DNA of 64,000 nucleotides from Rhodobiaceae bacterium (GTDB lineage Bacteria; Pseudomonadota; Alphaproteobacteria; Parvibaculales; Parvibaculaceae). This document shows, one piece after another, positions 7,291 through 16,696 of this stretch; position 1 is the stretch's first letter, and every line of letters starts with the position of its first letter. The notes under the pieces are model-generated. The model was given only the letters and a program-made list of their open reading frames with translations, ran no database searches and had not been told where the DNA came from. The position numbers were made by a program, and so were the translations under genes. The stretch is taken from positions 1,798,001 to 1,862,000 of the forward strand of contig CP030277.1 in assembly GCA_003330885.1 (NCBI GenBank), written 5' to 3'.

Positions 7291-8679
7291 TCAGTTCTCC
7301 TGTTCTAATTCCATACGAATTTTCGCGAGCAAATTGCGACTAGATTGATCTGCACCATCGAGTTTCACCGCGTCCTGAGCATAAGACAACGCATCAGAAA
7401 TCTCCCCGGCAGAATACAACGTCTCAGCAATTCGGCGATGGTACGAAGAATTCAAACCATCCAACTCCACAACCTGCTCGAAATCAGAATGCGCTAGCTG
7501 AATACCGTCTAAACGAAGCATAGCTATGCCACGCCCCATAAACGCCTCAACAAATTTCGGATCAAGACGGATTGCTTCATCGTAGTCTGCAACGGAGCGT
7601 GTAACTTGACCGTCCTCAAGGTATGCATTTCCACGGTTGTTGTAGGCAACCTCATAAGCTGGATCCAATCTGACAGCCTCGGTATAATCGGCGATAGCCA
7701 TTTGCAATTGGCCCTGCTCACGGTATGTCCTACCTCGATTATTGAACGCGAATGCAAAGGTTGGAGCGATTTCGATGGCGCGAGAAAAATCAGCCAGTGC
7801 GAGCTCTAAATTTCCCCGCTCGCGATATATGTTCCCGCGATTATTTAATGCGGACGTGGAGTTTGGATTCAGGTTCAGTGCTTCTCCATAGTCAGAAATT
7901 GCCTTCTCTGGGCGGTCCAGATCGCGGTAGGCATTCCCCCGATTGAGGTACGGGAGTTCATAGTCTGGCGTGAGCTCAATTGCCTTAGTGTAGTCAGCAA
8001 TTGCCAGATCGAGACCGCCTTGTTCTTGATAGACATTTCCGCGGCCGTTATATGCAAATGCATATTTCGGATCCAACCCGATCGCCTCAGAATAGTCAGC
8101 TATGGCTCCATCAAACTGACCCAATTCACGCCTTACATTTCCACGACCGTTGTATGCAAGGGGGGATCTAGGGTCCAAGCGGATTGCCTCAGTGTAGTCT
8201 GCAACTGCAAGGTCAAGCTTTGCTTGTTCGCGGTACACAATTCCGCGATTTATGTATCCACTTGCGATATATGGCTGAATGCGAATTGCCTCATCATAAT
8301 CGGCGATCGCTAGATCCAACTTCCCCAGCTGACGGTAAGCATTTCCTCTGGCGATGAAGAGAACACCAGCACTCGCGTCAATTCGGATCGCCGCCGTGAA
8401 CGCCTCAACAGCGTCCTCGTAAGACCCTTGCTCCAAACTGGCCTTCCCTCTCTCCCAATGCCCCACTTGTTCCCTCAACGCACTCTCAGGTGGCTGTTGC
8501 GGATATCCACACCCGGCGCTTGCCTCCGCGCCACACGGACGTGATGCACCTCCGGTATTCGGAGACTCCTTACCGTGAGCAGTCGATGCCAACGCAAGGA
8601 CCGTGAGCAATATTATTGGCGTGCGCAGTCCTCTAGTTACCGCTGCAAGAGGTCCTTCATTTGTCGTCGAATTTTTCAC
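7291..8679 (-). CDS. Secreted TPR-repeat protein at the end of the RND operon
   Basis: Protein of 462 residues made almost wholly of tetratricopeptide repeats. An N-terminal signal anchor or peptide (hydrophobic RTPIILLTVLALASTAHG, about residues 19-36) is followed by a Cys-containing linker and then about ten tandem 34-residue repeats (pattern AIADYxxAIRLDPxxxxAYNNRGNxYxxxG), so it is probably periplasmic and a protein-binding scaffold. Its ATG overlaps the stop of the RND pump gene as ATGA (8676-8679), which implies translational coupling. No enzymatic domain is seen. A role in pump assembly or in metal-stress sensing is inference only. Confidence 0.85.
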   Translation of the reverse strand: MKNSTTNEGPLAAVTRGLRTPIILLTVLALASTAHGKESPNTGGASRPCGAEASAGCGYPQQPPESALREQVGHWERGKASLEQGSYEDAVEAFTAAIRIDASAGVLFIARGNAYRQLGKLDLAIADYDEAIRIQPYIASGYINRGIVYREQAKLDLAVADYTEAIRLDPRSPLAYNGRGNVRRELGQFDGAIADYSEAIGLDPKYAFAYNGRGNVYQEQGGLDLAIADYTKAIELTPDYELPYLNRGNAYRDLDRPEKAISDYGEALNLNPNSTSALNNRGNIYRERGNLELALADFSRAIEIAPTFAFAFNNRGRTYREQGQLQMAIADYTEAVRLDPAYEVAYNNRGNAYLEDGQVTRSVADYDEAIRLDPKFVEAFMGRGIAMLRLDGIQLAHSDFEQVVELDGLNSSYHRRIAETLYSAGEISDALSYAQDAVKLDGADQSSRNLLAKIRMELEQEN

Positions 8680-11600
8680 AGGGAAGCTCCTTCAGTCACT
8701 GTTGTATGACTGCTTTGATGGGTGTGTCGCCACTCACCCAATTTTGCTCGGGAAAATGTTCGATAGAGAGTCGGCAAAACGAAGAGTGTCAGAGCCGTTG
8801 ATGAGATAAGACCGCCAACAACGACGGTCGCTAACGGCCGCTGAACTTCCGACCCAACTCCGCTTGATAACAACATTGGAATAAGTCCAAGTGCTGTAGT
8901 AAGCGCGGTCATCAGCACGGGTCGCAAGCGGGACATGGCACCAGCAAATACCGCATCATCAACCACCTGCCCTCCAAGCACATTTTGATTGATCGCGCTG
9001 ACCATCACCACGCCGTTCAAAACAGCAACGCCAAACAACGTGATAAACCCGATTGAGCTTGGGACCGATAAATATTGTCCAGTTAGCAGAAGGGAGAATA
9101 TTCCCCCGATAAGCGCCAGCGGCACATTCACCATAATGAGCATTGCTTGCCCAACGGATCCGAACGCAAAGTAGAGCAGCAAAAATATAAGACACAAGGA
9201 TAGCGGCACCACGATCATCAGGCGTGCTTGAGCTCGCTCCTGGTTCTCAAATTGCCCTCCGAAGATCACTGTGTATCCCGTAGGCAGGTCGATCTCCTGC
9301 GCGATCCTTTCTCGCAACTCAGCAACAAGCCCACCCATATCGCGCTCCTCGACATTGGTCTGGATTACAATACGCCTTTGGACATCATCACGCCTGATCT
9401 GTGGCGGACCTGCCTCAATTTCTACACTCGCAACATCACTAAGGCGAACCCACGCCCCGTGCACTGACCTTAGAATAAGATTGCGGATGGCTTCCGGGTT
9501 TGCACGGAATTGATCAGCGAGGCGAACGTAGATGTCATACCGCTCATTCCCTTGAATAACCTGACCAGCCTCCCTGCCGCCTATCGCGTCAGATACAAGG
9601 TCCATCACGGCATCAACTGGCAATCCATAGCGCGCAAGCTTGTCGCGATCAGGACGAATAACCAGCTGTGCCTCTCCAGCAATCGGTTCCATCGCGACAT
9701 CACGTGTCCCTTGCGTATTCCGCACCAATGTTTCGATCTCTCTTCCTTTTTCAGCAAGGGTATCGAGATCAGAGCCAAACAACTTCACCGCCAGCTGGGC
9801 CTTAACTCCCGAGAGGAGCTCATCGACACGCGTCGCAATCGGCTGTGAAAACGAAAATAGAAGGCCCGGGTGCACCGAGAGCTTTTCCTCCATCACTCGT
9901 TGCAACTCAAACCGATTTGTTGCGGACACCCAATCAGACACGGGTTTTAGCCCAATATATATCTCAATATTGGAGACAGGTTCTGGGTCGCCCCCTAGTT
10001 CGGGTCTCCCTACTCTGCTGGATGCGTAAGTTACTTCAGGAAATTCGAGGAGCCTTTTCTCTAGCTTCTCAGCAACACCCAACGAGGTCTCGAGGCTGGA
10101 TGAGGGCGCAAGGGTTACTCGTAGATTGATGGTGCCTTCTTCAAGCTCTGGCACAAACTCTGTCCCCAAGAAGGGAACCGACAAAAGAGAAACAAACAAT
10201 AATGCAATTGCGCCCACTACTACTTTCTTCGGAGAGGCAATCGTACGATTGAGAGCCGATTTGTATAGGTTCTCAATCACGGGAAGAATTGGACTTTCTC
10301 GATGTGTGACTCCACCGCGAAAGAGGTAGGTGGCAAAAGCAGGTACCACTATTAGAGCAACAAAGAGCGACGCCACCATTGCCAAAACAATGCTAATCGC
10401 CATTGGCTGAAACAATTTCCCTTCTACACCTTCAAGTGAGAAGAGAGGTGCAAACACAACTATGATGATGAGAACAGCATAAAAAACAGGCCGCCCCATC
10501 TCACGAGCTGCCTCCTGCACCCGGAGCTGCAATCCATGTGGTTCGACGCCGACCGAGGCAGCGGTCTCATCAGCCTGTTTAGTCAGATGGCTAAATATGT
10601 TCTCCATCATCACAACGGAACCATCGATCATCATACCGATAGCAATTGTTAAACCGCCTAGTGACATGAGATTGGCTGATATCCCCCAAATTGACATCGC
10701 CATAAGAGCAAGACCAATAGAAATAGGCACGGAAATCAAAACAAGAAGCGTCGCGCGCACATTCATCAAAAACAAAGCCAAGATCGCGACAATCAAAACA
10801 AATGCTTGGACAAGCGCACGGCTAACTGTGCTCACAGCCTGATCAACAAGATCAGCCTGGTCATAAATCGGCTCAAGAACAACACCTTCTGGCAAAGCAA
10901 GTGCGACAGTTTCCAATCGCTCCTTAACACCATCGATCGCAACCTTCGTATTCGCTCCAAGACGCTTCAGCACAACTCCAAGTACGACTTCGCCCTGCTG
11001 TTGCGCGCTCCCATCTTCACCCCGAATTGTAAGAGTAGTTGCACCCTGACGGATTTCTCCACCCAAGCTGACATCTGCGACGTCCGCGATACTCACAACG
11101 AAGCCATCTTCTTCTTTCAGAGGAACGTTACCGATATCGCGCAGTCCGTTGGCACCGCTGCGGACCCACCCAACACCACGAATGACGAGTTGCTCCGCTC
11201 CCCGGTCTAGATACCATCCTCCAGAGTTTCTATTGCTTTCTTCGATAGCCCCCCGCACTTCATCAACGGTAAGACCATAAGAAAGTAATTTCTGGGGATC
11301 TATATTCACTTGGTACTGCAGCACGTCACCACCAAACGACAGGACGTCGGTAACACCATCTACGGGCATCAACAGAAGCTTCACAACCCAATCATTGAGG
11401 CTCCGCAGAGTTTTGATGTCGACCTGCCCTGGCTCTTCGGCGCGCAGGACGTATTGGAAAATCTGCCCTAGCCCTGATGTGTTGGGGCCCATTTCGGGTG
11501 TCCCGACACCGTCAGGTATCTGATCCATCGCCGCCTGCAAACGCTCGAAAACAAGCTGGCGGGCAAAATAGATGTCTGTTCCTTCCTGAAAAACCACGGT

Positions 11601-11879
11601 AATTATAGAGAGGCCCGTCTTCGAAATGGAGCGCACCTCCTGAACATCCGGCAGTGCGTACATCACGGCTTCAATTGGGTAAGTGATGAGCTGTTCAACT
11701 TCCTCAGAGGCCAACCCGCGCGCTTCGGTGTTGATCGACACTTGCACATTGGTCACATCTGGAAATGCATCAAGATTGAGACCAGGCAGAACCAAAAAGC
11801 TACCAACTGCCGCCGCGCCTAGTGCCAAGACCACCAGGAGCCGACCGCGTATACCAAGATCAATTATGCTATTGAGCAT
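8676..11879 (-). CDS. Heavy-metal RND efflux pump, CzcA/CusA family
   Basis: Inner-membrane proton-driven pump of 1067 residues (usual length 1030-1070) that exports heavy-metal cations through the tripartite complex. The N-terminal helix with FPDVTNVQVSI, the two large periplasmic loops and the second half beginning near residue 540 are all present. The diagnostic helix-4 motif reads GLTIAIGMMIDGSVVMMEN: it lacks the leading Asp of the DFG motif used by Co/Zn/Cd pumps (HME1) and looks more like the IAIGxMxD pattern of Cu/Ag pumps (CusA), yet the partner fusion protein is His-rich as in zinc systems. The substrate is therefore left open. It follows the fusion-protein gene by 9 bases. Confidence 0.94.
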   Translation of the reverse strand: MLNSIIDLGIRGRLLVVLALGAAAVGSFLVLPGLNLDAFPDVTNVQVSINTEARGLASEEVEQLITYPIEAVMYALPDVQEVRSISKTGLSIITVVFQEGTDIYFARQLVFERLQAAMDQIPDGVGTPEMGPNTSGLGQIFQYVLRAEEPGQVDIKTLRSLNDWVVKLLLMPVDGVTDVLSFGGDVLQYQVNIDPQKLLSYGLTVDEVRGAIEESNRNSGGWYLDRGAEQLVIRGVGWVRSGANGLRDIGNVPLKEEDGFVVSIADVADVSLGGEIRQGATTLTIRGEDGSAQQQGEVVLGVVLKRLGANTKVAIDGVKERLETVALALPEGVVLEPIYDQADLVDQAVSTVSRALVQAFVLIVAILALFLMNVRATLLVLISVPISIGLALMAMSIWGISANLMSLGGLTIAIGMMIDGSVVMMENIFSHLTKQADETAASVGVEPHGLQLRVQEAAREMGRPVFYAVLIIIVVFAPLFSLEGVEGKLFQPMAISIVLAMVASLFVALIVVPAFATYLFRGGVTHRESPILPVIENLYKSALNRTIASPKKVVVGAIALLFVSLLSVPFLGTEFVPELEEGTINLRVTLAPSSSLETSLGVAEKLEKRLLEFPEVTYASSRVGRPELGGDPEPVSNIEIYIGLKPVSDWVSATNRFELQRVMEEKLSVHPGLLFSFSQPIATRVDELLSGVKAQLAVKLFGSDLDTLAEKGREIETLVRNTQGTRDVAMEPIAGEAQLVIRPDRDKLARYGLPVDAVMDLVSDAIGGREAGQVIQGNERYDIYVRLADQFRANPEAIRNLILRSVHGAWVRLSDVASVEIEAGPPQIRRDDVQRRIVIQTNVEERDMGGLVAELRERIAQEIDLPTGYTVIFGGQFENQERAQARLMIVVPLSLCLIFLLLYFAFGSVGQAMLIMVNVPLALIGGIFSLLLTGQYLSVPSSIGFITLFGVAVLNGVVMVSAINQNVLGGQVVDDAVFAGAMSRLRPVLMTALTTALGLIPMLLSSGVGSEVQRPLATVVVGGLISSTALTLFVLPTLYRTFSRAKLGEWRHTHQSSHTTVTEGASL

Positions 11880-11888
11880 TGCCGCCTC

Positions 11889-13181
11889 CTAGTGGTTGTG
11901 AATATCAAACCCGCTTTTGGCGAGTTCAGATTGAAGGAAAAAGGCACCGGAGATTGCGACAACTGATCCAGCGGGAATGCCTTCGATTACAGTCTGTCTG
12001 CCAACGACACGAACTCGCTCTATTTCGGCAGGTTTCAACCCAAGGTCTTCGTCTTGCACAAAGACGACCCAATCGCCGTCAGCGCTTCGTACGAGCGCCT
12101 CGTTCGGCACCGCAAGCACTGGCTCTCCCCCAACGCTTTCAATTTCCGCTTGAGCGAATTGTCCAGGCCTCAACGCTCGATCTATGTTTGAGACAAGCAA
12201 TCTCACGTTCACAGTTCGTGTTTCCGTGTCTACGGTTGAGTAGACTTGTTCAACCTTGGCTTCCTGAACACTGCCATTGTATCGCACCCAAGCACGCGCG
12301 CCCAAGTTGATACGCGCAGCTTCTTCCGGGTTCATCCGGGCAATCGCCCAGACACTATCAAGATCCACAACATCAAACAGCGTTTGTCCTGGTTCGACCA
12401 ACTCACCAATTCTAAAGTCGTCAGAAACAATGGTCCCACTCTGATTTGCTAAGAGTATGAACTCACCGTGGCGGTGCCCCTCTCGCCTACTCGGCAGAGC
12501 GGCAGCATCAATCGCCTCCTGCCCCAGACCATAGGAAAGCAACTGAGCTTCAGCTCTATCTCGAGCAACCTCCGCTTCGACGTAACGTCTCTCGGACACA
12601 ACTTGTCGGCCGAGATTTCGCACCCGCCGCCACTCCCGGTCTGCAACAAAAAAAACTCCCTCTGCATCCGCAACATCGCGGCTGAATAAGGTAACCAGCG
12701 GTTCACCTGCTTCCACCGCGTCGCTCAACGTCACATGGCGCTCAACCACAATCGCCGGAATTCGCGGCGTAACAATGCTAGAGCGATACGCATTCGCTTG
12801 AATTTCCGCAGGGCCCGTCAGGACCTCACCCAAGACAACCGGTGCCAGCGCCTCAATACGAATACCCGCCACCGCCAGACTCTCCTCAGACAGAGTCAGC
12901 TCCTCAGCTTCTTCGTCATGCCCGCCATGTCCGCCATGTTCATCATGCCCGTCTGGCTCTTCGTCATGTCCGCCATGCTCGTCATGCTCGTCTGGCTCTT
13001 CATCATGTCCATCATGGCCGCCATGCTCGTCGTGGTGCTCGCCAGACCCGGTGTGGTGTAATTCTTCAGCACTCGCCTCAATGTTAAGCAGTACTTCCTC
13101 TTCGCCGCCACTTGCTATGTAACCACCTGCGATTGCGAGAGTCCCGACCGTCAGAACGGCTGTTGTCATCTTCCAGTTCAT
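11889..13181 (-). CDS. RND membrane-fusion protein with a His/Asp/Glu-rich metal-binding segment
   Basis: Periplasmic adaptor of 430 residues linking the RND pump to the outer-membrane channel (CzcB/CusB type). An N-terminal anchor (TTAVLTVGTLAIAGGYIA) is followed by a strongly repetitive stretch of about 50 residues rich in HDEHGGHD and HDEEPD units, then the hairpin, lipoyl and beta-barrel domains. The start is the ATG at 13181, whose ATGA overlaps the stop of the upstream channel gene, with GGAG seven bases before it; an ATG six codons earlier is also open. The His/acid-rich segment probably captures divalent cations in the periplasm. Confidence 0.93.
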   Translation of the reverse strand: MNWKMTTAVLTVGTLAIAGGYIASGGEEEVLLNIEASAEELHHTGSGEHHDEHGGHDGHDEEPDEHDEHGGHDEEPDGHDEHGGHGGHDEEAEELTLSEESLAVAGIRIEALAPVVLGEVLTGPAEIQANAYRSSIVTPRIPAIVVERHVTLSDAVEAGEPLVTLFSRDVADAEGVFFVADREWRRVRNLGRQVVSERRYVEAEVARDRAEAQLLSYGLGQEAIDAAALPSRREGHRHGEFILLANQSGTIVSDDFRIGELVEPGQTLFDVVDLDSVWAIARMNPEEAARINLGARAWVRYNGSVQEAKVEQVYSTVDTETRTVNVRLLVSNIDRALRPGQFAQAEIESVGGEPVLAVPNEALVRSADGDWVVFVQDEDLGLKPAEIERVRVVGRQTVIEGIPAGSVVAISGAFFLQSELAKSGFDIHNH

Positions 13182-14410
13182 CGTTCTACTCCGATCCATT
13201 CTTCAACGACGCCTGCCGCCTGTAACAATTGGAACCAAGCGACCCACGCCTGGCCTTGTAATTCGATTGAAGATTCTTGCGCGTCATAGAGTTGCTGCAG
13301 CTGGACGAGATATTCGACAACACCGATGTCACCGCCATCCAATCGCCGCTGAAGTACATCGGTTTGTTGCGTGAGGGCATTTTCGCCACTCTGCTGCCAA
13401 AGAACTTGGCTAGATCTCAGTGCCTCATACCGACGGGCTGTTTCCCTCAAAAGAATTGAGGCGGAGCGCTGTGCTGCTTGTAGGTCTACCGCTGCAGAAA
13501 GAGCGTCCGCGCGAGCCGCTGCAACTTCGGAGCGACCAGAATTGAGGACCGGTATTGGGATGGATATACTCAAGCCAAAGAGGTCAGAATTTCCCTCGTC
13601 TCCCCAGCGAACGCCGATGGAGGGATCAGGGACACGGTCCCATCGGGCCACATCGATATCTCGCTCAGCAGCTTCTCGGCGAAACCGCGCGGCTAGGACG
13701 GAAGGAAGCTGCTCCACATCTACGTCATCTACGTTCAACGGTTCCGGCAGGGATGTATCAAAACTTGGCCATGCGATAGGTGCAAAACCCGCCAATTCGG
13801 CCAGTTCCTGCTCTGCATTCGATAGATCAATTAGGGCAACCTGCTCTTCCATAACAGCCTGAGTGGCGGCCAACCGGGCCGCTTGGACAGCTGATGGAGA
13901 GATATCACCCTCCTGGAAAAGCCGTTCAGATAGTGCTGCGAACCGTGACATCGACTGGGTACGATCAGACGCAAGCTCAACCTTTGCTCTCCTTTGGTCG
14001 ACCAACACAAAACCTGAGAGAACACCGGCGATTACCTGCTGTCGAACAATTGCGACTTCCCTCGCAAAGCTCTCAGTCCTGCTATCGGCGGCACGCCCGC
14101 GTGCAGCTGGCTTGGAAAACCACTCCACCGTTTGACTGACGCCAACTGTCTCTGTACGGACTTCAGAGCTCTCCCTCTCATATTCAATTTCAGGGTTATT
14201 GCGCCAAAGTCCTGCACCCTCTGCACGAGCCTCTGCAGCGGTCAATCGGGCTTGCGCCGCAGCAATCGACGGATTTTCTCTAACTACGTTGGCGACTATG
14301 GCGGCTAGCGCCGCGGGAGCCTGCCCTTCTGGCTTAGCTGGAGCTGCAGCAATAGCCTGCCCCGTAACGAGGACGGCGCATAGCCATCCCTTCGCTATCA
14401 AACGAAACAT
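13178..14410 (-). CDS. RND outer-membrane channel, CzcC/CusC family
   Basis: TolC-like outer-membrane factor of 410 residues. A signal peptide (WLCAVLVTGQAIAAAPA, cleavage near residue 23) leads into the duplicated helical repeat of the OEP family, with motifs such as NPSIAAAQARLTAAEARAEGAG and, in the second half, SISIPIPVLNSGR. It forms the exit duct of the efflux complex and is first of the three pump genes, in the order channel, adaptor, pump, TPR protein, all with overlaps or short gaps, so one operon is likely. Confidence 0.93.
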   Translation of the reverse strand: MFRLIAKGWLCAVLVTGQAIAAAPAKPEGQAPAALAAIVANVVRENPSIAAAQARLTAAEARAEGAGLWRNNPEIEYERESSEVRTETVGVSQTVEWFSKPAARGRAADSRTESFAREVAIVRQQVIAGVLSGFVLVDQRRAKVELASDRTQSMSRFAALSERLFQEGDISPSAVQAARLAATQAVMEEQVALIDLSNAEQELAELAGFAPIAWPSFDTSLPEPLNVDDVDVEQLPSVLAARFRREAAERDIDVARWDRVPDPSIGVRWGDEGNSDLFGLSISIPIPVLNSGRSEVAAARADALSAAVDLQAAQRSASILLRETARRYEALRSSQVLWQQSGENALTQQTDVLQRRLDGGDIGVVEYLVQLQQLYDAQESSIELQGQAWVAWFQLLQAAGVVEEWIGVER

Positions 14411-14495
14411 AAATTATCCTCACGAACATGTAGATGACTCCCCCTAGCAAAACATGCAGGTGGGCATTGTGCCTAAAAGGAACTTTCCGAGAGGA

Positions 14496-14810
14496 TTAGT
14501 GGCGCGGTGGTTTTTCGGCCCGAGCGACCAGTATCAGACGTGGAACGTCGACCAGCCCAATATGTGTCGAGATTTGATCACCCGACTGCGCGATGGTCAA
14601 AGATTCCGGACGCAACGGCATTGGTACACAATGTCCGCAGTGCTCCGCGCCACGGTCAGGTGCAGGCTGATCGCTGCCAATATTTTCATGATCTGTGAGT
14701 TGAGCAGATACAGTAGTGTCCAAGGCCTGAACGTGGCCTTCGTCAGCAAAGGTACTTACTGGCACGATGAACAAGGCCAGCATTACGATCAGGATCCACA
14801 TCTGTCTCAT
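14496..14810 (-). CDS. Small secreted protein with an HCGHC motif upstream of the RND operon
   Basis: Predicted 104-residue exported protein. A clear signal peptide (MWILIVMLALFIVPVSTFA) is followed by a polar segment with EHCGHCVPMP near residues 57-66, a plausible metal-binding motif, and a basic tail. I chose the ATG at 14810 because it opens the signal peptide; the frame extends 28 codons upstream. It is 85 bases upstream of the channel gene on the same strand and may be the first gene of that operon. Small Cys/His-bearing leader proteins are common at the head of Czc/Cus operons; I cannot name a family. Confidence 0.6.
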   Translation of the reverse strand: MRQMWILIVMLALFIVPVSTFADEGHVQALDTTVSAQLTDHENIGSDQPAPDRGAEHCGHCVPMPLRPESLTIAQSGDQISTHIGLVDVPRLILVARAEKPPRH

Positions 14811-15114
14811 GAATTGCACAATACGGATGAAATCTGCACGGTCAATACCTATCCATCTCACAAGACTAGCGATGTTGGTAGAAATCTCGCTCAATCATAG
14901 AAAACCATGATTGCTGCGACACTTAGTCGTATCGCCGTAGATTGGTGGTTCAGCAGGCCCGAGACCGGGGAGAACATAATTCGATAGGTGCACATTTTCA
15001 AACGACTGTGCCGCCGCGCGAATTGAAAACACCTGCAAAAAACGTCTTTGGCCAGACTTGTCCGAGCAGAGAAGTGACGTCCCAAGAAGGTCAAACCCCA
15101 GGCGACAAGAGCGA

Positions 15115-15360
15115 ATGAAAAATGTTGAGCAAGCGGACCCCCGATATGATCGTCAAAGCCGAATGTTCGGGGATCGTGGGCAGAAAATCTTAGAAAGCTC
15201 GCATATTGCCGTCATCGAGTGCGGTGGCAGTCCCAGCTTTCTCAATACAGAGTTGTTACAGCCAGGGAGAAGTACTCCGATGACGCTCAACATTAGAAGG
15301 TGTTTCAGCACTAGGTATTCCTTGCGGCTGCACAAGAGAAATCGCAAATTGTTGCAGTGA
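15115..15360 (+). pseudogene. N-terminal fragment of a ThiF/MoeB-like adenylyltransferase
   Basis: The open frame contains YDRQSRMFGDRGQ and then LESSHIAVIECGG, which match the N-terminal signature of ThiF/E1-like enzymes (RY-RQ--MFG--GQ, then AVIGxGGxGS). After the CGG the expected glycine-rich nucleotide site and the catalytic core are missing and the frame ends after about 40 unrelated residues. It is therefore a short scar from a larger gene, abutting the right mer copy. Confidence 0.6.
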
Positions 15361-15468
15361 GGTTGTGTTCGAACTAGGTCACGCATCCCGTTTCCGCGAG
15401 TTCTGGCCAGCGTTTTTGTGGGGGTTTTCTGGACCCTCCAAAACAATCCTGAACTTACCGAAACGCTT

Positions 15469-15879
15469 CTAAGCCAACTCACTGAATAACGTTTCAATGA
15501 GAGGGCACTCTGGCACATCTTCGCCGCTGCACGCGCTAACGGTCCTGTCTAGAACATCTGCCATTTGTTCTAGGTCGGATATCTTCTTGCGCACCATATG
15601 CAGATGAGCCTTGCCAAGTTTTTCTACCTCGCCACAGGAAACAGCCCGACGGTCAACGAGGTCGAGAAGGCTTCTAATTTCCTCTATTGAAAAACCAAGC
15701 TCGCGGCTTTGCATTACAAAATGCAGTCGGCGCACATGCTTCTCATCGTAATAGCGATAAACTGAAACGACACGACGGGGGTCTGGCATGATGCCTGTCT
15801 TCTCGTAATACCGAATTGTTTCAGCGTTGCAGCCTGTGCGCTTCGCTAGCTGACCACGCGTTATGTCTGCTGTCGTCAT
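15469..15879 (-). CDS. merR: Mercury-responsive regulator MerR (right copy)
   Basis: MerR of 136 residues and a close relative of the left copy, with all three Hg ligands kept (Cys82, Cys117, Cys125). It differs mainly at residues 37-40 (VVSV instead of ADSG), in the dimerisation helix and in the last residues (LFSELA). It is divergent from the membrane-protein gene at 16029, with operator 1 between them. DNA similarity to the left copy continues for about 25 bases past the stop codon. Confidence 0.93.
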   Translation of the reverse strand: MTTADITRGQLAKRTGCNAETIRYYEKTGIMPDPRRVVSVYRYYDEKHVRRLHFVMQSRELGFSIEEIRSLLDLVDRRAVSCGEVEKLGKAHLHMVRKKISDLEQMADVLDRTVSACSGEDVPECPLIETLFSELA

Positions 15880-15910
15880 TGGTCTGTTTCGCTTTCATGC
15901 AAAGTATCGC

Positions 15911-15941
15911 TTGACCCTGTAGTTACTACAGGGATTAACCT
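15911..15941 (+). promoter_or_regulatory. mer operator 1 of the right copy
   Basis: TTGACC (15911-15916), 19-bp spacer with the perfect dyad CCCTGTAG-TTA-CTACAGGG (15915-15933), and TAACCT (15936-15941). It serves the membrane-protein gene at 16029 and the divergent merR. The leader that follows still resembles the merT leader, including an ATGAGTGAAA block at about 15982 that looks like a relic of a merT start. Confidence 0.85.
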
Positions 15942-16028
15942 GATCGAGTGAACAAAACATTGCAAGCGATAGAAGCAGCGCAATGAGTGAAATTGTTGCG
16001 CGGGTTAGAATAATGGAGATGGCAGCAC

Positions 16029-16571
16029 ATGGCGACGACTGACCTCAAATTGACTGATGCGGGGGAACTCCCCAAACCCGGGCCAATGGGGCGTCTGGTT
16101 CGATTGGCGCTTGGAGCACTATGCCTGTTCTATGTCGCTGATCTCTGGAGTATTCGCGGCAATCCAATCACTGATGCCGGTCACATACAAACCCCGTTGT
16201 GGACCGGCATTATCTTCGGTCTGTTTCTCGTAAACTACGTGGTCAATATTGGGTTTTCTCAATCATGGAAAAAGTGGCCAGCCATATTAAGCGGTCTTGG
16301 CCTTGTCGGAGTAGCTGGCATATCCAAAGTCTTCTATGGCGAATATGAGAGCACCTTGATGGCTTATACTTTGCTTGTCTGGCTTCTCTACATATTCACT
16401 CATCTTGGAATGGCCTTTGTCCTTGCGGCCCTCATCCAAACGCCCGGATGTGAGATGCGCACGTTTCATCATCTTTGGTCATTGGTTTCGGGACAAACCA
16501 CCAAAGAGCACATCTGTCCCATTGGGCCGCTCACACCAATAGACAACTGGGAAGCGGCGAGGCAGGTCTGA
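16029..16571 (+). CDS. Uncharacterised membrane protein inserted in the right mer operon
   Basis: Protein of 180 residues with four predicted membrane helices (about residues 22-40, 57-75, 84-101 and 110-135) and a short C-terminal tail. The tail carries conserved-looking PGCEMRTFHHLW and KEHICPIGPL segments, with Cys141, Cys163 and several His that could bind metal. I do not recognise a named family. It lies between two MerR operators, so Hg(II)-dependent expression is likely, and a role in mercury transport or handling is inference. A decayed fragment of the same gene is at 3510-3668. Confidence 0.82.
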   Translation: MATTDLKLTDAGELPKPGPMGRLVRLALGALCLFYVADLWSIRGNPITDAGHIQTPLWTGIIFGLFLVNYVVNIGFSQSWKKWPAILSGLGLVGVAGISKVFYGEYESTLMAYTLLVWLLYIFTHLGMAFVLAALIQTPGCEMRTFHHLWSLVSGQTTKEHICPIGPLTPIDNWEAARQV

Positions 16572-16696
16572 CACTCCTGTGCAAACGCATGACGCATTCG
16601 TTGCCGACAATTGAATGCACAAGAATTGCGGACGTTGTCACAAACGCAAAGTCCAGGCGCATGAGGATCATCGTTCAACGCCGAAACATTTATCAC

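Noticed and set aside
7291-8679. Tandem repeats that at first suggested a DNA repeat array
   Set aside because: They are the degenerate DNA of TPR motifs in a coding gene, not a CRISPR or intergenic repeat; no CRISPR array was found anywhere.
12890-13080. Imperfect short tandem repeats in the RND adaptor gene
   Set aside because: They encode the His/Asp/Glu-rich segment of the protein and keep the reading frame.
14891-15094. Minus-strand frame of 67 codons upstream of the small HCGHC protein
   Set aside because: No family signal; most likely a chance frame in the RND operon's upstream region.
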